Positions 9,188 to 17,845 of a stretch of 64,000 bases of DNA are shown one piece after another. Location: contig NZ_JARXXP010000022.1 of assembly GCF_029893965.1 (NCBI RefSeq), forward strand, positions 51,060-115,059, read 5' to 3'. This stretch comes from Paenibacillus sp. PastM-3. GTDB taxonomy: Bacteria; Bacillota; Bacilli; Paenibacillales; Paenibacillaceae. A model generated the notes under the pieces. The model had not been told where the DNA came from. It saw only the letters and a program-made list of their open reading frames with translations, and did not search any database. Both the position numbers and the translations under genes were made by a program. Within the stretch, counting starts at the first letter, position 1. The number at the start of each line of letters is the position of its first letter.

Positions 9188-9721
9188 CTAATGCCCGCCA
9201 TCCGTCTCCACAATCCATACCTCCGGCAGGTTGCGGTACTGCTCGGCGTAGTCGAGGCCGTAGCCGACGACGAATTCGTCGGGGATGTCGATGCCGCTGT
9301 AGTCGATAGGGATATCGGCCAGGCGGCGGGAGGGCTTGCTGAGGATGGTGCAGATGCGGACGCTGGCGGCTTCGCGGAGGGCGAAGAGCTGCTTGAGGTG
9401 CTGCAGGGTGAGGCCGGTGTCGATCAGGTCCTCGACGAGCAGGACATGCTTGCCGCGGATGTCGGTGTCGATGTCCTGCTTGATGGTGATGACACCTGAG
9501 GTGGTAGCGCTGCTGCCATAGCTGGATACAGACATATAGTCAACGGCGACAGGGAAGGTGATCTCCCGCATCAGATCGGACATGAATACGGCGGCCCCCT
9601 TCAGGATGCCGATGAGGACAAGCTCTTTGCCTTCATAATCGCGTGAGATGACGGCGCCCAGCTCCCGTACCTTGCTCTCAAGCTCTGCCTTGCTTACCAG
9701 TACCTTGCGTAATTCGTTCAT
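9188..9721 (-). CDS. hpt: Hypoxanthine-guanine phosphoribosyltransferase
   Basis: Cytosolic purine salvage enzyme that joins hypoxanthine or guanine to PRPP. The type I PRTase PRPP loop is visible as HVLLVEDLIDTGLTL (about residues 90-105). ELVLIGILKGAAVFMSDL near the N-terminus and DIPDEFVVGYGLDYAEQYRNL near the end are typical of Hpt. At 177 residues it has the usual family length. ATG at 9721 is chosen because AAGGAG sits eight bases before it; the in-frame GTG six bases upstream is too close. It is the last gene of the PRTase-guaB-hpt operon. Confidence 0.92.
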   Translation of the reverse strand: MNELRKVLVSKAELESKVRELGAVISRDYEGKELVLIGILKGAAVFMSDLMREITFPVAVDYMSVSSYGSSATTSGVITIKQDIDTDIRGKHVLLVEDLIDTGLTLQHLKQLFALREAASVRICTILSKPSRRLADIPIDYSGIDIPDEFVVGYGLDYAEQYRNLPEVWIVETDGGH

Positions 9722-9753
9722 AACCACTGCTCCTTGTGCATCGATATTATCTG

Positions 9754-11265
9754 TCAGGATGTACGGTCCTTCTCCTTTAGCATAACATCATGTGCCCCGC
9801 CTTCGTAAATCGTTGTGGCGGAGACAAGGGTGATTTTGGCATGCTGCTGCAGCTCAGGGATGGTCAGGGCGCCGCAGTTGCACATGGTTGATTTGATTTT
9901 GCTGATGCTGAGATCCAGGTTATCCTTAAGCCGGCCGGCATAGGGGATGAAGGAATCAACCCCCTCTTCGAACTCCAGCTTGCTCTCCTTGCCTGGATTG
10001 CCGAAGTCGTAGCGCTGCCAGTTGCGGGCCCGGCTGGAGCCTTCGCCCCAGTATTCCTTGACGAAGTTCCCGCCTACGAGCAGCTTGCGGCCCGGGCTCT
10101 CGTCAAAACGGGCAAAGTAACGGCCGAGCATAACGAAGTCTGCGCCCATCGCCAGGGCAAGCACGATATGGTAGTCATGAACGATCCCGCCGTCAGAGCA
10201 GATGGGTACATAAATTCCGGTCTGCTCGTAATATTCCTGGCGGGCTGCAGCCACTTCGATGACAGCGGAAGCCTGGCCGCGGCCGATACCCTTCTGCTCC
10301 CGGGTGATGCAGATGGAGCCGCCGCCGATCCCGACCTTGATGAAATCCGCCCCCGCCTCCACCAGATACAGAAAACCTTCCTTATCTACAACATTACCAG
10401 CCCCAACCTTTACAGCTTCCCCGAACGTTTCCTTGATATACCGGATCGTCTCCGCCTGCCATTCGGAATAGCCGTCAGAGGAATCGATGCAGAGCACATC
10501 TGCTCCTGCTTCCACCAGTGCGGGAACCCGCTCCTTGTAGTCACGGGAGTTAATGCCTGCACCGACGATCAGCTGCTTGTTGCTGTCATGCAGCTCCAGC
10601 GGATATTCCTGATGGCTGTCATAATCTTTGCGGAAGACCAGGTACATGAGATGGCCTTCACTGTTCACAATCGGCAGGCAGTTCAGCTTGTGATCCCAGA
10701 TCATATCGTTGGCTTCGGTAAGGGTAATGCCTTCCTGGGCGTAGATCAAGGAGGAGAGCGGAGTCATAAACTCCGTAATCGGGCATTCCCGCGGCAGCCG
10801 GTTCTCGCGGTAGTCCCGGCTGGTGACGATGCCCATCAGCTTGCCGGTCGGCTCCCCGTTATCGGTAATGGCGATGGTGGAGTGGCCGGTGCGGGCTTTG
10901 AGAGACAGCACATCCTGCAGGGTGTCCTCCGGACGGAGGTTGGCGTCGCTTACGACGAAGCCGGCTTTGAATTTTTTGACCCGGCGGACCATCTCGACCT
11001 GCTGCTCGATGGACTGGGAGCCGTAGATGAAGGAGATGCCGCCGCTTTTGGCCAGGGCAATCGCCATATTGTGATCGGAGACCGCCTGCATAACGGCAGA
11101 GGTAACCGGAAGGTTCATGGTCAGCGCCGGAGTCTCACCGCGCTTGAATTTGGTTACGGGGGTGCGGAGATCCACATTGCCCGGGATGCATGCTTTGGTC
11201 GTCAGATTCGGAACGAGCAGAAATTCGCTGAACGTTCTGGACGGCTGCTCATAATAGTAAGCCAT
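9754..11265 (-). CDS. guaB: IMP dehydrogenase (probably a divergent paralogue)
   Basis: Oxidises IMP to XMP with NAD, the committed step to GMP. The (beta/alpha)8 barrel is interrupted by a CBS pair (about residues 100-210), which separates it from GMP reductase. The catalytic Cys loop reads IGGGSICITREQKGIGRGQ, against the more common GPGSICTTR. NAD/IMP segments LCIDSSDGYSEWQ and SDGGIVHDYHIVLALAMGAD are visible. The mobile flap has an Arg-Tyr pair in RARNWQRYDFG. ATG at 11265 has AAGGAG eight bases upstream; the GTG at 11274 overlaps that site. The divergent loop and the salvage-operon context suggest it is not the main housekeeping guaB. Confidence 0.88.
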   Translation of the reverse strand: MAYYYEQPSRTFSEFLLVPNLTTKACIPGNVDLRTPVTKFKRGETPALTMNLPVTSAVMQAVSDHNMAIALAKSGGISFIYGSQSIEQQVEMVRRVKKFKAGFVVSDANLRPEDTLQDVLSLKARTGHSTIAITDNGEPTGKLMGIVTSRDYRENRLPRECPITEFMTPLSSLIYAQEGITLTEANDMIWDHKLNCLPIVNSEGHLMYLVFRKDYDSHQEYPLELHDSNKQLIVGAGINSRDYKERVPALVEAGADVLCIDSSDGYSEWQAETIRYIKETFGEAVKVGAGNVVDKEGFLYLVEAGADFIKVGIGGGSICITREQKGIGRGQASAVIEVAAARQEYYEQTGIYVPICSDGGIVHDYHIVLALAMGADFVMLGRYFARFDESPGRKLLVGGNFVKEYWGEGSSRARNWQRYDFGNPGKESKLEFEEGVDSFIPYAGRLKDNLDLSISKIKSTMCNCGALTIPELQQHAKITLVSATTIYEGGAHDVMLKEKDRTS

Positions 11266-11295
11266 TGTCTTCACTCCTTGAATGTATGGTTAGCG

Positions 11296-11856
11296 TTATA
11301 CCGCTGACAGCACCCGCACTGGAATTCCGTAGTCTGCTTCCAGCTGTCTGTAATGCTCGCCTTTGGCCAGAATGCCCTGTACCCCGACAAGCTCGATGCC
11401 CATGATCTTCATTTGATCAGCGATACAGCGGATCGTTGCGCCCGAGCTGATGACATCATCGAGAATAAGCACCCGGTCCCCGGCCGTGAAGCCGTCAAAA
11501 TAAATGTAATTCTCGTTATACGCTGTCTCGCGCTTGATGCATACCTCATAATTGTCGTACAGCTCGGTGCTGAGCCGCAGAATGTTCATCGGTTTGTTCA
11601 GCTTATAGGCCGCGAGCATCCCCCAGGTGTGACCGCCCGGCTCAGGCGATACGATATAATCAAAGGCCGGGAACTGTTCAGTAATGCTGCTGGCCAGATT
11701 AGCGGTAATTTCACTGATCAGCTCCGGATGAATATAGGTGCCCCGCTCACCAAAAGGGTACAGCTTGAAATCATAGGCGGTATCCTTGTTTTTGTAGATT
11801 CTCACGTTCTTGGCGCTGCTGATGGATTCACTGAGCCGTGCATACGATGCGCTCAT
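11296..11856 (-). CDS. Purine-type phosphoribosyltransferase (Apt-like)
   Basis: A 186-residue type I PRTase. The PRPP motif RVLILDDVISSGATI lies around residues 128-142, and FDYIVSPEPGGHTWGMLAA in the middle resembles adenine/xanthine PRTases. A flexible-hood region with YDNYEVCIKRE precedes it. It is the first gene of the minus-strand operon with guaB and hpt and sits directly behind the purine-type riboswitch, so a role in base salvage is likely. Which base it uses cannot be read from sequence. AAGGGAG and GAAAGG precede ATG at 11856. Confidence 0.82.
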   Translation of the reverse strand: MSASYARLSESISSAKNVRIYKNKDTAYDFKLYPFGERGTYIHPELISEITANLASSITEQFPAFDYIVSPEPGGHTWGMLAAYKLNKPMNILRLSTELYDNYEVCIKRETAYNENYIYFDGFTAGDRVLILDDVISSGATIRCIADQMKIMGIELVGVQGILAKGEHYRQLEADYGIPVRVLSAV

Positions 11857-11885
11857 GGCCTTTCACTCCCTTTGTCTGAATATGC

Positions 11886-12067
11886 AAAAAACCCCGGAAT
11901 ACAAGAGACGCCTGCAGAGCAAATGTCGCTAAAAGCGGGCGGTCACAGTAACTTCTGCGGCAGCACGGATTCAAGCTTCTTCGTTCTTGAGGAGTCTCTT
12001 GTAGCCTGGGGCAATTTACGGTTGCCTGTAGAAACGCTCAAACCAGATTAATGAGCTTATACAAGAG
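11886..12067 (-). promoter_or_regulatory. Divergent purine-family riboswitch with overlapping terminator
   Basis: Read on the minus strand, P1 is CUCUUGUA (12067-12060) with UACAAGAG (12003-11996). P2 is GCUCA with UGAGC, and its loop includes AAUCUGG. J2/3 is the hallmark GUUUCUAC. P3 is GGCAA with UUGCC around the canonical L3 CCGUAAA. The base before P1' is C, the guanine-type choice at position 74. J1/2 is shorter (UAA) and J3/1 longer (CCAGGC) than in the classical aptamer. CCCCAGGCUACAAGAGAC (the P3'/P1' side) can pair with GUCUCUUGUAUUCCGGGG before six U residues, so a terminator competes with the folded aptamer. Ligand binding should therefore favour read-through into the PRTase-guaB-hpt operon. 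A TTGACA-17-TAGCAT promoter candidate lies at 12148-12121. Confidence 0.8.
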
Positions 12068-12279
12068 TTATGATGTTGTAATTTTCATGTCAGATATTAT
12101 AACTTTGATTATTTTTATATATGCTATCATTGTGGATTATATGTGTCAATCCTTGATTTGGTGTCAGTTAATATGACATTTATTCTTTGTTGCAGGTGAT
12201 TCTGACTGGAAAGAAGGGATTTGCTTTGTTTTGTGAAATATTTAGGAAGACGAACTGCATCAATGGAGGATGATAAGAA

Positions 12280-13626
12280 ATGCGTTTAAAAATGTACCGT
12301 GACTATTTTTGGTATATAGCAATGCTGAAAAAGAAGGAAACCTTTATAATTTTGGTGGATTTCGGAATTTTTTTAGCGACAGTATATGCTTTTATCGGAC
12401 AAATGAAGCTTGAATTCAGCAATAGCACTATTACCTTCAGTATCGGGATTCTGCTTGTCCTTAGCATAGTAAAGTTCGTATGGGACTGCTATAAGATGTA
12501 TTCGGACTATGCTTCCTATAAAGGTGAGGGGAAGTACACTACCGAGCAGACAGAACAGATTTTAAATGAGAAGGGGATTTACAAGCTCGCTGATCTACGG
12601 CCAAGCAGTGATGAGGAGGGCAGGGGCTTTCAGGTGCATTCTGTTCCAAACAGTACGGAGCATATGAATCAAAAGAAAAATCCGTTGGAGTACGTACTTT
12701 ACTCGGATGATATCGACCATTATCTGCGGACCACTGAAATAAGGCTTACTCTTCATACCAGAAAGTATGCACAGGTTAGAAAGCGGATCAAGAAAGAGGG
12801 GGATGCTCTGCTCTCGTTCCTGAGATACAATTTTTATAGATCCCTGAATAAAGGCCAGCATTTTTATAACGAGCAGAAGCTTTGCTTGTCCACTGATATT
12901 TCTTTAAATAACAATGAAGTAGAATGTCATAAAGGAAGTTATTTTGATACATATCTCACCAACATTATCTCGATGCAGAAACTAATTGAAGCAGAAAATC
13001 CTGAACGTGCCGTTTTTGACGGACGCAGAGGTTATCCTTACAGCCTCAGTGCCGGAATCCTCAAGCTGTGCAGTATTAAAGATGCATGTGTTAATAATGA
13101 GATCGGGGTTTCCACTCTTGCTTTTACTAAGGATGGATATTTGGTCCTGTGGAATCAGAATGCATTGGCTCAATCAAGCGGAGCTATGCTCGTCCCGTCG
13201 GGAAGCGGGTCTGCGGATTGGGAGGACATTGAGGGGGCAAGCTTTACCAAATCAATTCAAAAAGGAATGAGCCGCGAGTTAAAAGAGGAAAGTACGTTAA
13301 ACAGGTTATCCGCTGACGATATCGGTGAAACACGCATTGTCGGATTCTTCCGCTGGGTTCGCAAGGCGGGTAAACCAGAGTTTGTGGGCATCACTAAGAT
13401 GAAGGTCGACTGGCTGGATATTAATCCTGAGACAACAGAGGTAGCGCGTATAAGTCATGCAGATAATAAAACGATTACATCTCTGGAGCAATTGAGTACA
13501 ACCTTGGCAGAGATCAAAAACAGTCCCAATATATCCGTTCCGCTATATATGAATATAAATGCTTTGGAGCGGTATATCGCACGTGATCCTGCAGGAGTAA
13601 TCGCTTTTTTGGAGCTGGAGTCCTAA
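12280..13626 (+). CDS. Two-TM protein with C-terminal Nudix-like domain
   Basis: Two membrane helices (about residues 21-41 and 50-70) anchor a cytoplasmic region of about 370 residues. A Nudix-like fold is suggested at about residues 270-410. IGVSTLAFTKDGYLVLWNQ is followed by MLVPSGSGSADW and then a Nudix-box-like helix with SRELKEES. Compared with the consensus GX5EX7REUXEEXGU, the first Glu is Ser, the spacing is one residue short and the final Gly is missing. The REXXEE core is kept. RKAGKPEFVGITKMKV after it fits the fold. It is 21 bases upstream of a PP2C-type phosphatase, likely an operon. I know similar Nudix-like proteins from actinobacteria, but no function I can name. Confidence 0.6.
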   Translation: MRLKMYRDYFWYIAMLKKKETFIILVDFGIFLATVYAFIGQMKLEFSNSTITFSIGILLVLSIVKFVWDCYKMYSDYASYKGEGKYTTEQTEQILNEKGIYKLADLRPSSDEEGRGFQVHSVPNSTEHMNQKKNPLEYVLYSDDIDHYLRTTEIRLTLHTRKYAQVRKRIKKEGDALLSFLRYNFYRSLNKGQHFYNEQKLCLSTDISLNNNEVECHKGSYFDTYLTNIISMQKLIEAENPERAVFDGRRGYPYSLSAGILKLCSIKDACVNNEIGVSTLAFTKDGYLVLWNQNALAQSSGAMLVPSGSGSADWEDIEGASFTKSIQKGMSRELKEESTLNRLSADDIGETRIVGFFRWVRKAGKPEFVGITKMKVDWLDINPETTEVARISHADNKTITSLEQLSTTLAEIKNSPNISVPLYMNINALERYIARDPAGVIAFLELES

Positions 13627-13647
13627 TAACGAAAGGATTGAAAAGAT

Positions 13648-14487
13648 ATGGACAGCATGAACCGCCGGACAGTAGAAAAATATACGCTGCAAGGAGACGG
13701 GCAATGGAATGAGGATGCGCTGATCGTCAATGAACCTGCGGATATTTACGGAGTCGTGGACGGGGCCACCTCGCTATCACCTTACCGCAACAAGGAGGGG
13801 ATGACCGGGGGGTATCTGGCTGCGCAGCTGGCTGCTACCTTTTTCGGGGAGGCGGACGGGCAGGCGCTGGAAAAGATAGCGGTTCAAGCCAACGCGCGTT
13901 TACGCGAAGTAATGGAAGCTGAAGGTGTGGATGTGCTGGATGCTTCTGCGCTATGGTCAGCTGCCTATGTCATTGTCAAAGTAAATCCGCATTCTATCGA
14001 CTATATACAGTCAGGAGACTGTATGCTGTTGTGTAAATACAGGGATGGGGCGGTAAGGGCACTCACGCACACCCAGGTGGCCCATGTTGACCGGCTGACG
14101 CTGAACAGGATGGAGGAGCTGCGGGCGTCGGGAGTTGAAGATCCGGCTGAGCTTCGCAGGCTGCTGCTCCCGCTGCTGCAGGATAACCGCAGAAAGGCAA
14201 ATACGCTGGAGGGCTATGGAGTGATGAACGGCAGTACGGAGTTCCCGCTTTTTCTGGAGAAGGGTACATTTAACAGGGCTAATGTGGAGAGCCTGTATCT
14301 GATCACGGATGGCCTGTATTCGGGCGTGGAGAGCTGGGAAAGTCTGCTGGACAGTATGGATGCAAAAGGGCTGAAGGGCTATACGGATGAGCTGTACGCA
14401 AGAGAGCAGGAGGATGCCATGCTGCTGGCTGTTCCCCGGCTCAAGGGTTCGGATGACAAAACAGGAATGGTGCTGCGCTTCGCCTGA
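13648..14487 (+). CDS. PP2C-family serine/threonine phosphatase
   Basis: Metal-dependent protein phosphatase of 279 residues. The PP2C signature positions are present in order: GDGQWNEDALIVN near residue 15, VVDGATS near 35 (metal-binding Asp-Gly), SGDCMLL near 118, LITDGLYSG near 218 and SDDKTGMVLRF at the C-terminus. No membrane segment or extra domain is seen, so it should be cytosolic. ATG at 13648 lies 21 bases after the TM-Nudix gene, preceded by GAAAGG. The pairing suggests that a phosphorylation state or phosphorylated ligand is handled together with the membrane Nudix-like protein, but no kinase is encoded nearby. Confidence 0.8.
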   Translation: MDSMNRRTVEKYTLQGDGQWNEDALIVNEPADIYGVVDGATSLSPYRNKEGMTGGYLAAQLAATFFGEADGQALEKIAVQANARLREVMEAEGVDVLDASALWSAAYVIVKVNPHSIDYIQSGDCMLLCKYRDGAVRALTHTQVAHVDRLTLNRMEELRASGVEDPAELRRLLLPLLQDNRRKANTLEGYGVMNGSTEFPLFLEKGTFNRANVESLYLITDGLYSGVESWESLLDSMDAKGLKGYTDELYAREQEDAMLLAVPRLKGSDDKTGMVLRFA

Positions 14488-14517
14488 TTAATAAATAAAT
14501 TATAAATAACCCATCAT

Positions 14518-14545
14518 AAACCATAGTACTTTTATGGTTTTTTAT
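14518..14545 (+). terminator. Rho-independent terminator of the Nudix-PP2C unit
   Basis: AAACCATA pairs with TATGGTTT around a seven-base loop, followed by more T residues. It closes the two-gene unit before the hem operon. Confidence 0.75.
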
Positions 14546-14695
14546 TTATAATAATTATTATCTGGATGTCATAAAGAGTTCAAAGGTTTTGTAAAAAGCC
14601 TTATATTGATGTGATATACTTAACACACGTGATTTGAGAAAATGTGAAAGACAGTGCCTGCACCACTGAATAGAGACTAGGATGGTGAACAAGCG

Positions 14696-16090
14696 ATGCA
14701 CATTGTCGTCGTTGGCCTGAATTACCGTACGGCTCCCGTTGAGGTGAGAGAACAGTTCGCTTTTGCAGAGAAGGATCTTCCCGAAGCGCTTCATCAGCTG
14801 ATGAAGACCAAAAGCGTGCTGGAAGGTGTCGTTGTTGCCACCTGTAACCGGACGGAAATTTATGTGGTCGTAGACCGCCTTCATATGTGCGGATATTTCA
14901 TCCGCAGTTTTATGGAGCAGTGGTTCAATGTAAAAAGTGAGCAATTTACGCAGCATATGTATATATACGAGGATGAGCAGGCCATTGCCCATCTGTTCCG
15001 CGTAACCTGCGGTCTGGATTCCATGGTGATTGGTGAGACGCAGATTCTGGGTCAGGTGCGCAATTCTTTTTTGACTGCCCAGAGCGAGGGAGTGACCGGT
15101 ACCTGGTTCAACCAGCTGTTCAAGCAGGCGGTGACGCTCGGCAAACGTGCGCATAATGAGACCTCAATCGGGGAGAGCGCCGTTTCGGTAAGCTATGCGG
15201 CTGTGGAGCTGGGTAAGCGGATCTTCGGCATGTTCACCGGTAAAAGAGTGCTGATTCTCGGCGCCGGCAAAATGAGCGAGCTGACCGTCAAGCACCTGTA
15301 CAGCAGCGGCGCGGCTGAAGTTATTGTCGCGAACCGTACGCTTTCGCGGGCGGTAGAGCTGGCGGAGAAGTTCTCCGGCAGACCGAGCACGATTGATGAT
15401 GCGCTGCAGCATCTGGATGAGGTCGATATTGTAATCAGCTCCACAGGGGCTGAAGGCTATGTGCTGACTGCGGACCAGGTATCCGCCGGCATGAAGCGCC
15501 GCCCGTCGCGGCCGCTGTTCATGATCGACATCGCCGTGCCGCGTGATATTGATCCGGAAGCTGCGAAGGTGCAGGGAGTATTCCTGTATGATATTGATGA
15601 TCTGGAAGGCATCGTGGAGAGCAATCTGGAGATGCGCCGCAGCGAAGCCGCCAAGATTGAAGTGATGATAGCCGAAGAGATGGACGAGTTCCAGGTCTGG
15701 CTGAAGACGCTTGGCGTCAGACCGGTCATCCGCGCGCTGCAGGACAAATCGAATGCCATCTATGAAGATACGATGGACAGCCTGTTCAACAAGCTGCCGG
15801 AGCTGGATGAGCATCAGCGCAAGGTGATCCGCCGCCTGACCAAGAGCATCGTGAACCAGATGATGCATGATCCGATCAATGTGATCAAGGAAATGTCCGG
15901 CGGCGACCAGGGAACCGAAGCGCTTGCGTATTTCACGCAGATCTTTGCCCTGCAGGAGCAGCTTGAAGCCGGCGGCGGAAGCGGAAGCAGACCGGCTCCT
16001 GTGCAGAAGAAAGAGGATGAACGTGTATCCGCTGCTGAATTCCTTGTGCCTAAGACCGTTTTTGCTCCGGCAGGCCTGCTGGGCGGGTGA
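14696..16090 (+). CDS. hemA: Glutamyl-tRNA reductase
   Basis: Reduces glutamyl-tRNA(Glu) to glutamate-1-semialdehyde, the first step of the C5 tetrapyrrole pathway. The catalytic domain starts MHIVVVGLNYRTAPVEVRE, and the nucleophilic Cys lies in VVATCNRTEIY (about residue 50). The NADPH domain shows VLILGAGKMSELTVKHL, and the C-terminal dimerisation helices end with a polar tail. The 464 residues match the family. ATG at 14696 follows AGGATGGTG. First gene of hemA-hemX-met8-hemC-cobA/hemD-hemB-hemL. Confidence 0.95.
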   Translation: MHIVVVGLNYRTAPVEVREQFAFAEKDLPEALHQLMKTKSVLEGVVVATCNRTEIYVVVDRLHMCGYFIRSFMEQWFNVKSEQFTQHMYIYEDEQAIAHLFRVTCGLDSMVIGETQILGQVRNSFLTAQSEGVTGTWFNQLFKQAVTLGKRAHNETSIGESAVSVSYAAVELGKRIFGMFTGKRVLILGAGKMSELTVKHLYSSGAAEVIVANRTLSRAVELAEKFSGRPSTIDDALQHLDEVDIVISSTGAEGYVLTADQVSAGMKRRPSRPLFMIDIAVPRDIDPEAAKVQGVFLYDIDDLEGIVESNLEMRRSEAAKIEVMIAEEMDEFQVWLKTLGVRPVIRALQDKSNAIYEDTMDSLFNKLPELDEHQRKVIRRLTKSIVNQMMHDPINVIKEMSGGDQGTEALAYFTQIFALQEQLEAGGGSGSRPAPVQKKEDERVSAAEFLVPKTVFAPAGLLGG

Positions 16091-16095
16091 GCAGC

Positions 16096-16923
16096 ATGAA
16101 ACTGCTGAACGGAATATATGATGCCGCTCTGCTGCTATATGCCCTGAGCCTGCTGTTTATTTTCTCGGATTGCCTAAGGCGTAATCCGGGCGGAAAGCGG
16201 CTGGGCACAGGGCTTCTTGCTGTTGTGGGCCTGCTGCAGATGGCGGGACTTGCGGTCCGTTTCTCCCAGGAGGGCGGGCTGCCGATTTTTACCCCTTATG
16301 ATTTCCTGTTCTGGTTCTCCTTCATTATCGTCATTACGTCGCTGGCCATTGCCTATACACGCGGCGGGGAATTTACCATTCTGCTGCTCAGCGGTGCCGG
16401 CTTCAGTGTGTTTCTGCTTAACCGGTTCTGGCTGACGGCGGCAGATCATGGACTGGAGAGCTGGAGGGCGGTGCACGGCTGGCTGGCGATGCATATTATT
16501 TTGGCCAACCTGAGCTTTGGCGCACTGACACTGGGGACGGTTTTTGCGATAATGTACCTGTTCCTGCATATGAAGCTGAAGAATAAAAAGTGGGATGACC
16601 GCATCCGGCGGCTGCCGAGCCTGGAGACGATGGATAAATATTCGTATACGGCGATTCTGGCCGGTGTTCCGCTGCTGGTGGTGTCCCTGCTCCTGGCGGG
16701 GATGTCGATTATTGCCGAAGGACGGACGCCGCTGTTTCAGGATTCCAAGGTACTGACCACAATGGTCGGGCTGGGGGTATATATAACGTATATTCTGCTG
16801 AAAAGATCCGGCCGCAAAAGCGGTACGGTGATGGCCCGCTGGGCGATTTCGGGGTATGCATTTATTATTCTCAATTTCCTGCTGAACTCGCTTTCTGACT
16901 TTCACGGCTGGAGCGGGAGGTGA
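16096..16923 (+). CDS. hemX: HemX-type cytochrome c assembly family membrane protein
   Basis: Multi-pass membrane protein of 275 residues with about eight hydrophobic segments, of the HemX/CcsA family. In Bacillus HemX lowers HemA levels. It follows hemA with a few bases of overlap or none. ATG at 16096 is preferred because GGTGA lies six bases before it; a GTG at 16087 overlapping the hemA stop is the alternative. The position between hemA and the siroheme gene is the usual Bacillales arrangement. Confidence 0.85.
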   Translation: MKLLNGIYDAALLLYALSLLFIFSDCLRRNPGGKRLGTGLLAVVGLLQMAGLAVRFSQEGGLPIFTPYDFLFWFSFIIVITSLAIAYTRGGEFTILLLSGAGFSVFLLNRFWLTAADHGLESWRAVHGWLAMHIILANLSFGALTLGTVFAIMYLFLHMKLKNKKWDDRIRRLPSLETMDKYSYTAILAGVPLLVVSLLLAGMSIIAEGRTPLFQDSKVLTTMVGLGVYITYILLKRSGRKSGTVMARWAISGYAFIILNFLLNSLSDFHGWSGR

Positions 16924-16928
16924 GCGGG

Positions 16929-17576
16929 ATGGCGGGGTATTTGCCGGTTATGCTGGATGTCAGCGGGCAAAGGATTGTGGTGATCGGCGGCGGGGCTGTT
17001 GCGGAGCGCAAGGTACTGTCCCTCCTTGAAGCGGAGGCGGCGGTAGTGATAATCAGCCCTGAGCTTACTGCTGTACTCTCCGGGCTGGCCGGGGAAGGCA
17101 GAATACAGTGGGTTAACCGCGGTTATGAAGCCGGGGATGTCCGGGGCGCTTTTCTGGTGTATGCTGCCAGCAGCGATCCGGCGGTGAACGAAGCGGCGGC
17201 TGCCGAAGCGAAGGCGCTCGGTCTGCCGGTAAATGTAGCCAGTCATGCGGAAGCGGGAAATTTCATTACACCGGGGGTTCTGCGCCGGGGGAGGCTGACA
17301 GTGGCCGTCTCCACATCAGGTGCAGGACCCTCTGCTGCGGCTGAGATTACCGCGCAGCTGGCGGAGGTTTTGGGTGAGGAGTATGAGCCTTATCTGGATT
17401 TTCTGCACATGATGAGGTCCGAGATTAAGCGGCAGGAAGCTTCCGCTGAAGTCCGCAGACGGCTGCTGCGCCAGCTCGGTCAGCTGGATGTGTTGAATCA
17501 GCTGCGGCAGGGCACCTTTATAGAATGGACGCCGGAGGCAGTCCTGGCGTGGATTGCTGCGAACCGGGAGGAATAG
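16929..17576 (+). CDS. Precorrin-2 dehydrogenase / sirohydrochlorin ferrochelatase-like protein
   Basis: Met8/CysG-N-type protein of 215 residues that oxidises precorrin-2 with NAD and may insert iron to make siroheme. The Rossmann motif RIVVIGGGAVAERKVLSLL lies near residue 15, with FITPGVLRRGRLTVAVSTSG further on. GGGAGGTGAG sits four bases before ATG at 16929, which overrides a GTG at 16920. In B. subtilis the siroheme genes (ylnDEF) lie elsewhere, so this branch step is built into the hem operon here, together with the CobA domain downstream. Confidence 0.85.
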   Translation: MAGYLPVMLDVSGQRIVVIGGGAVAERKVLSLLEAEAAVVIISPELTAVLSGLAGEGRIQWVNRGYEAGDVRGAFLVYAASSDPAVNEAAAAEAKALGLPVNVASHAEAGNFITPGVLRRGRLTVAVSTSGAGPSAAAEITAQLAEVLGEEYEPYLDFLHMMRSEIKRQEASAEVRRRLLRQLGQLDVLNQLRQGTFIEWTPEAVLAWIAANREE

Positions 17577-17615
17577 CGGCGGAGGGAAGCCGCCGGACCC
17601 CTGAATCATTGAAGT

Positions 17616-17804
17616 GATTGTACTTTGTGCAACAGAATCCTTGCTGAACGGCCAAGGGCAGCCATTCTGTTGCATTATGTACAATTGATCTCAGGGAAAT
17701 GAGGCTAAAACGCCTGAAACGTGAGAATCTGCTGTACGAAATACAATAGATCCGCTGCTCAGGCTGATTTTAAAATGATCTGTTGTACAAAGTACAATAG
17801 ATGG
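17616..17804. repeat. Four-hairpin intergenic element, copy A1
   Basis: Four related motifs sit at 17616-17640, 17664-17691, 17726-17753 and 17777-17804, with centres about 50, 62 and 51 bp apart. The best copy is a hairpin with TTGTAC-AAA-GTACAA at its heart and ATCT/AGAT at its ends. The first copy reads in the opposite direction. Between copies 2 and 3 lies a small AGGC-TAAAAC-GCCT hairpin. It is inside the hem operon, in the 270-base gap before hemC. Confidence 0.7.
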
Positions 17805-17845
17805 GTTAGCGCGGGAGAAGAAGCGATACCGGGAGGAAGATGAGA

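Noticed and set aside
10168..11307. 379-codon open frame opposite guaB
   Set aside because: Mirror of IMP dehydrogenase codons; no start signal or family match.
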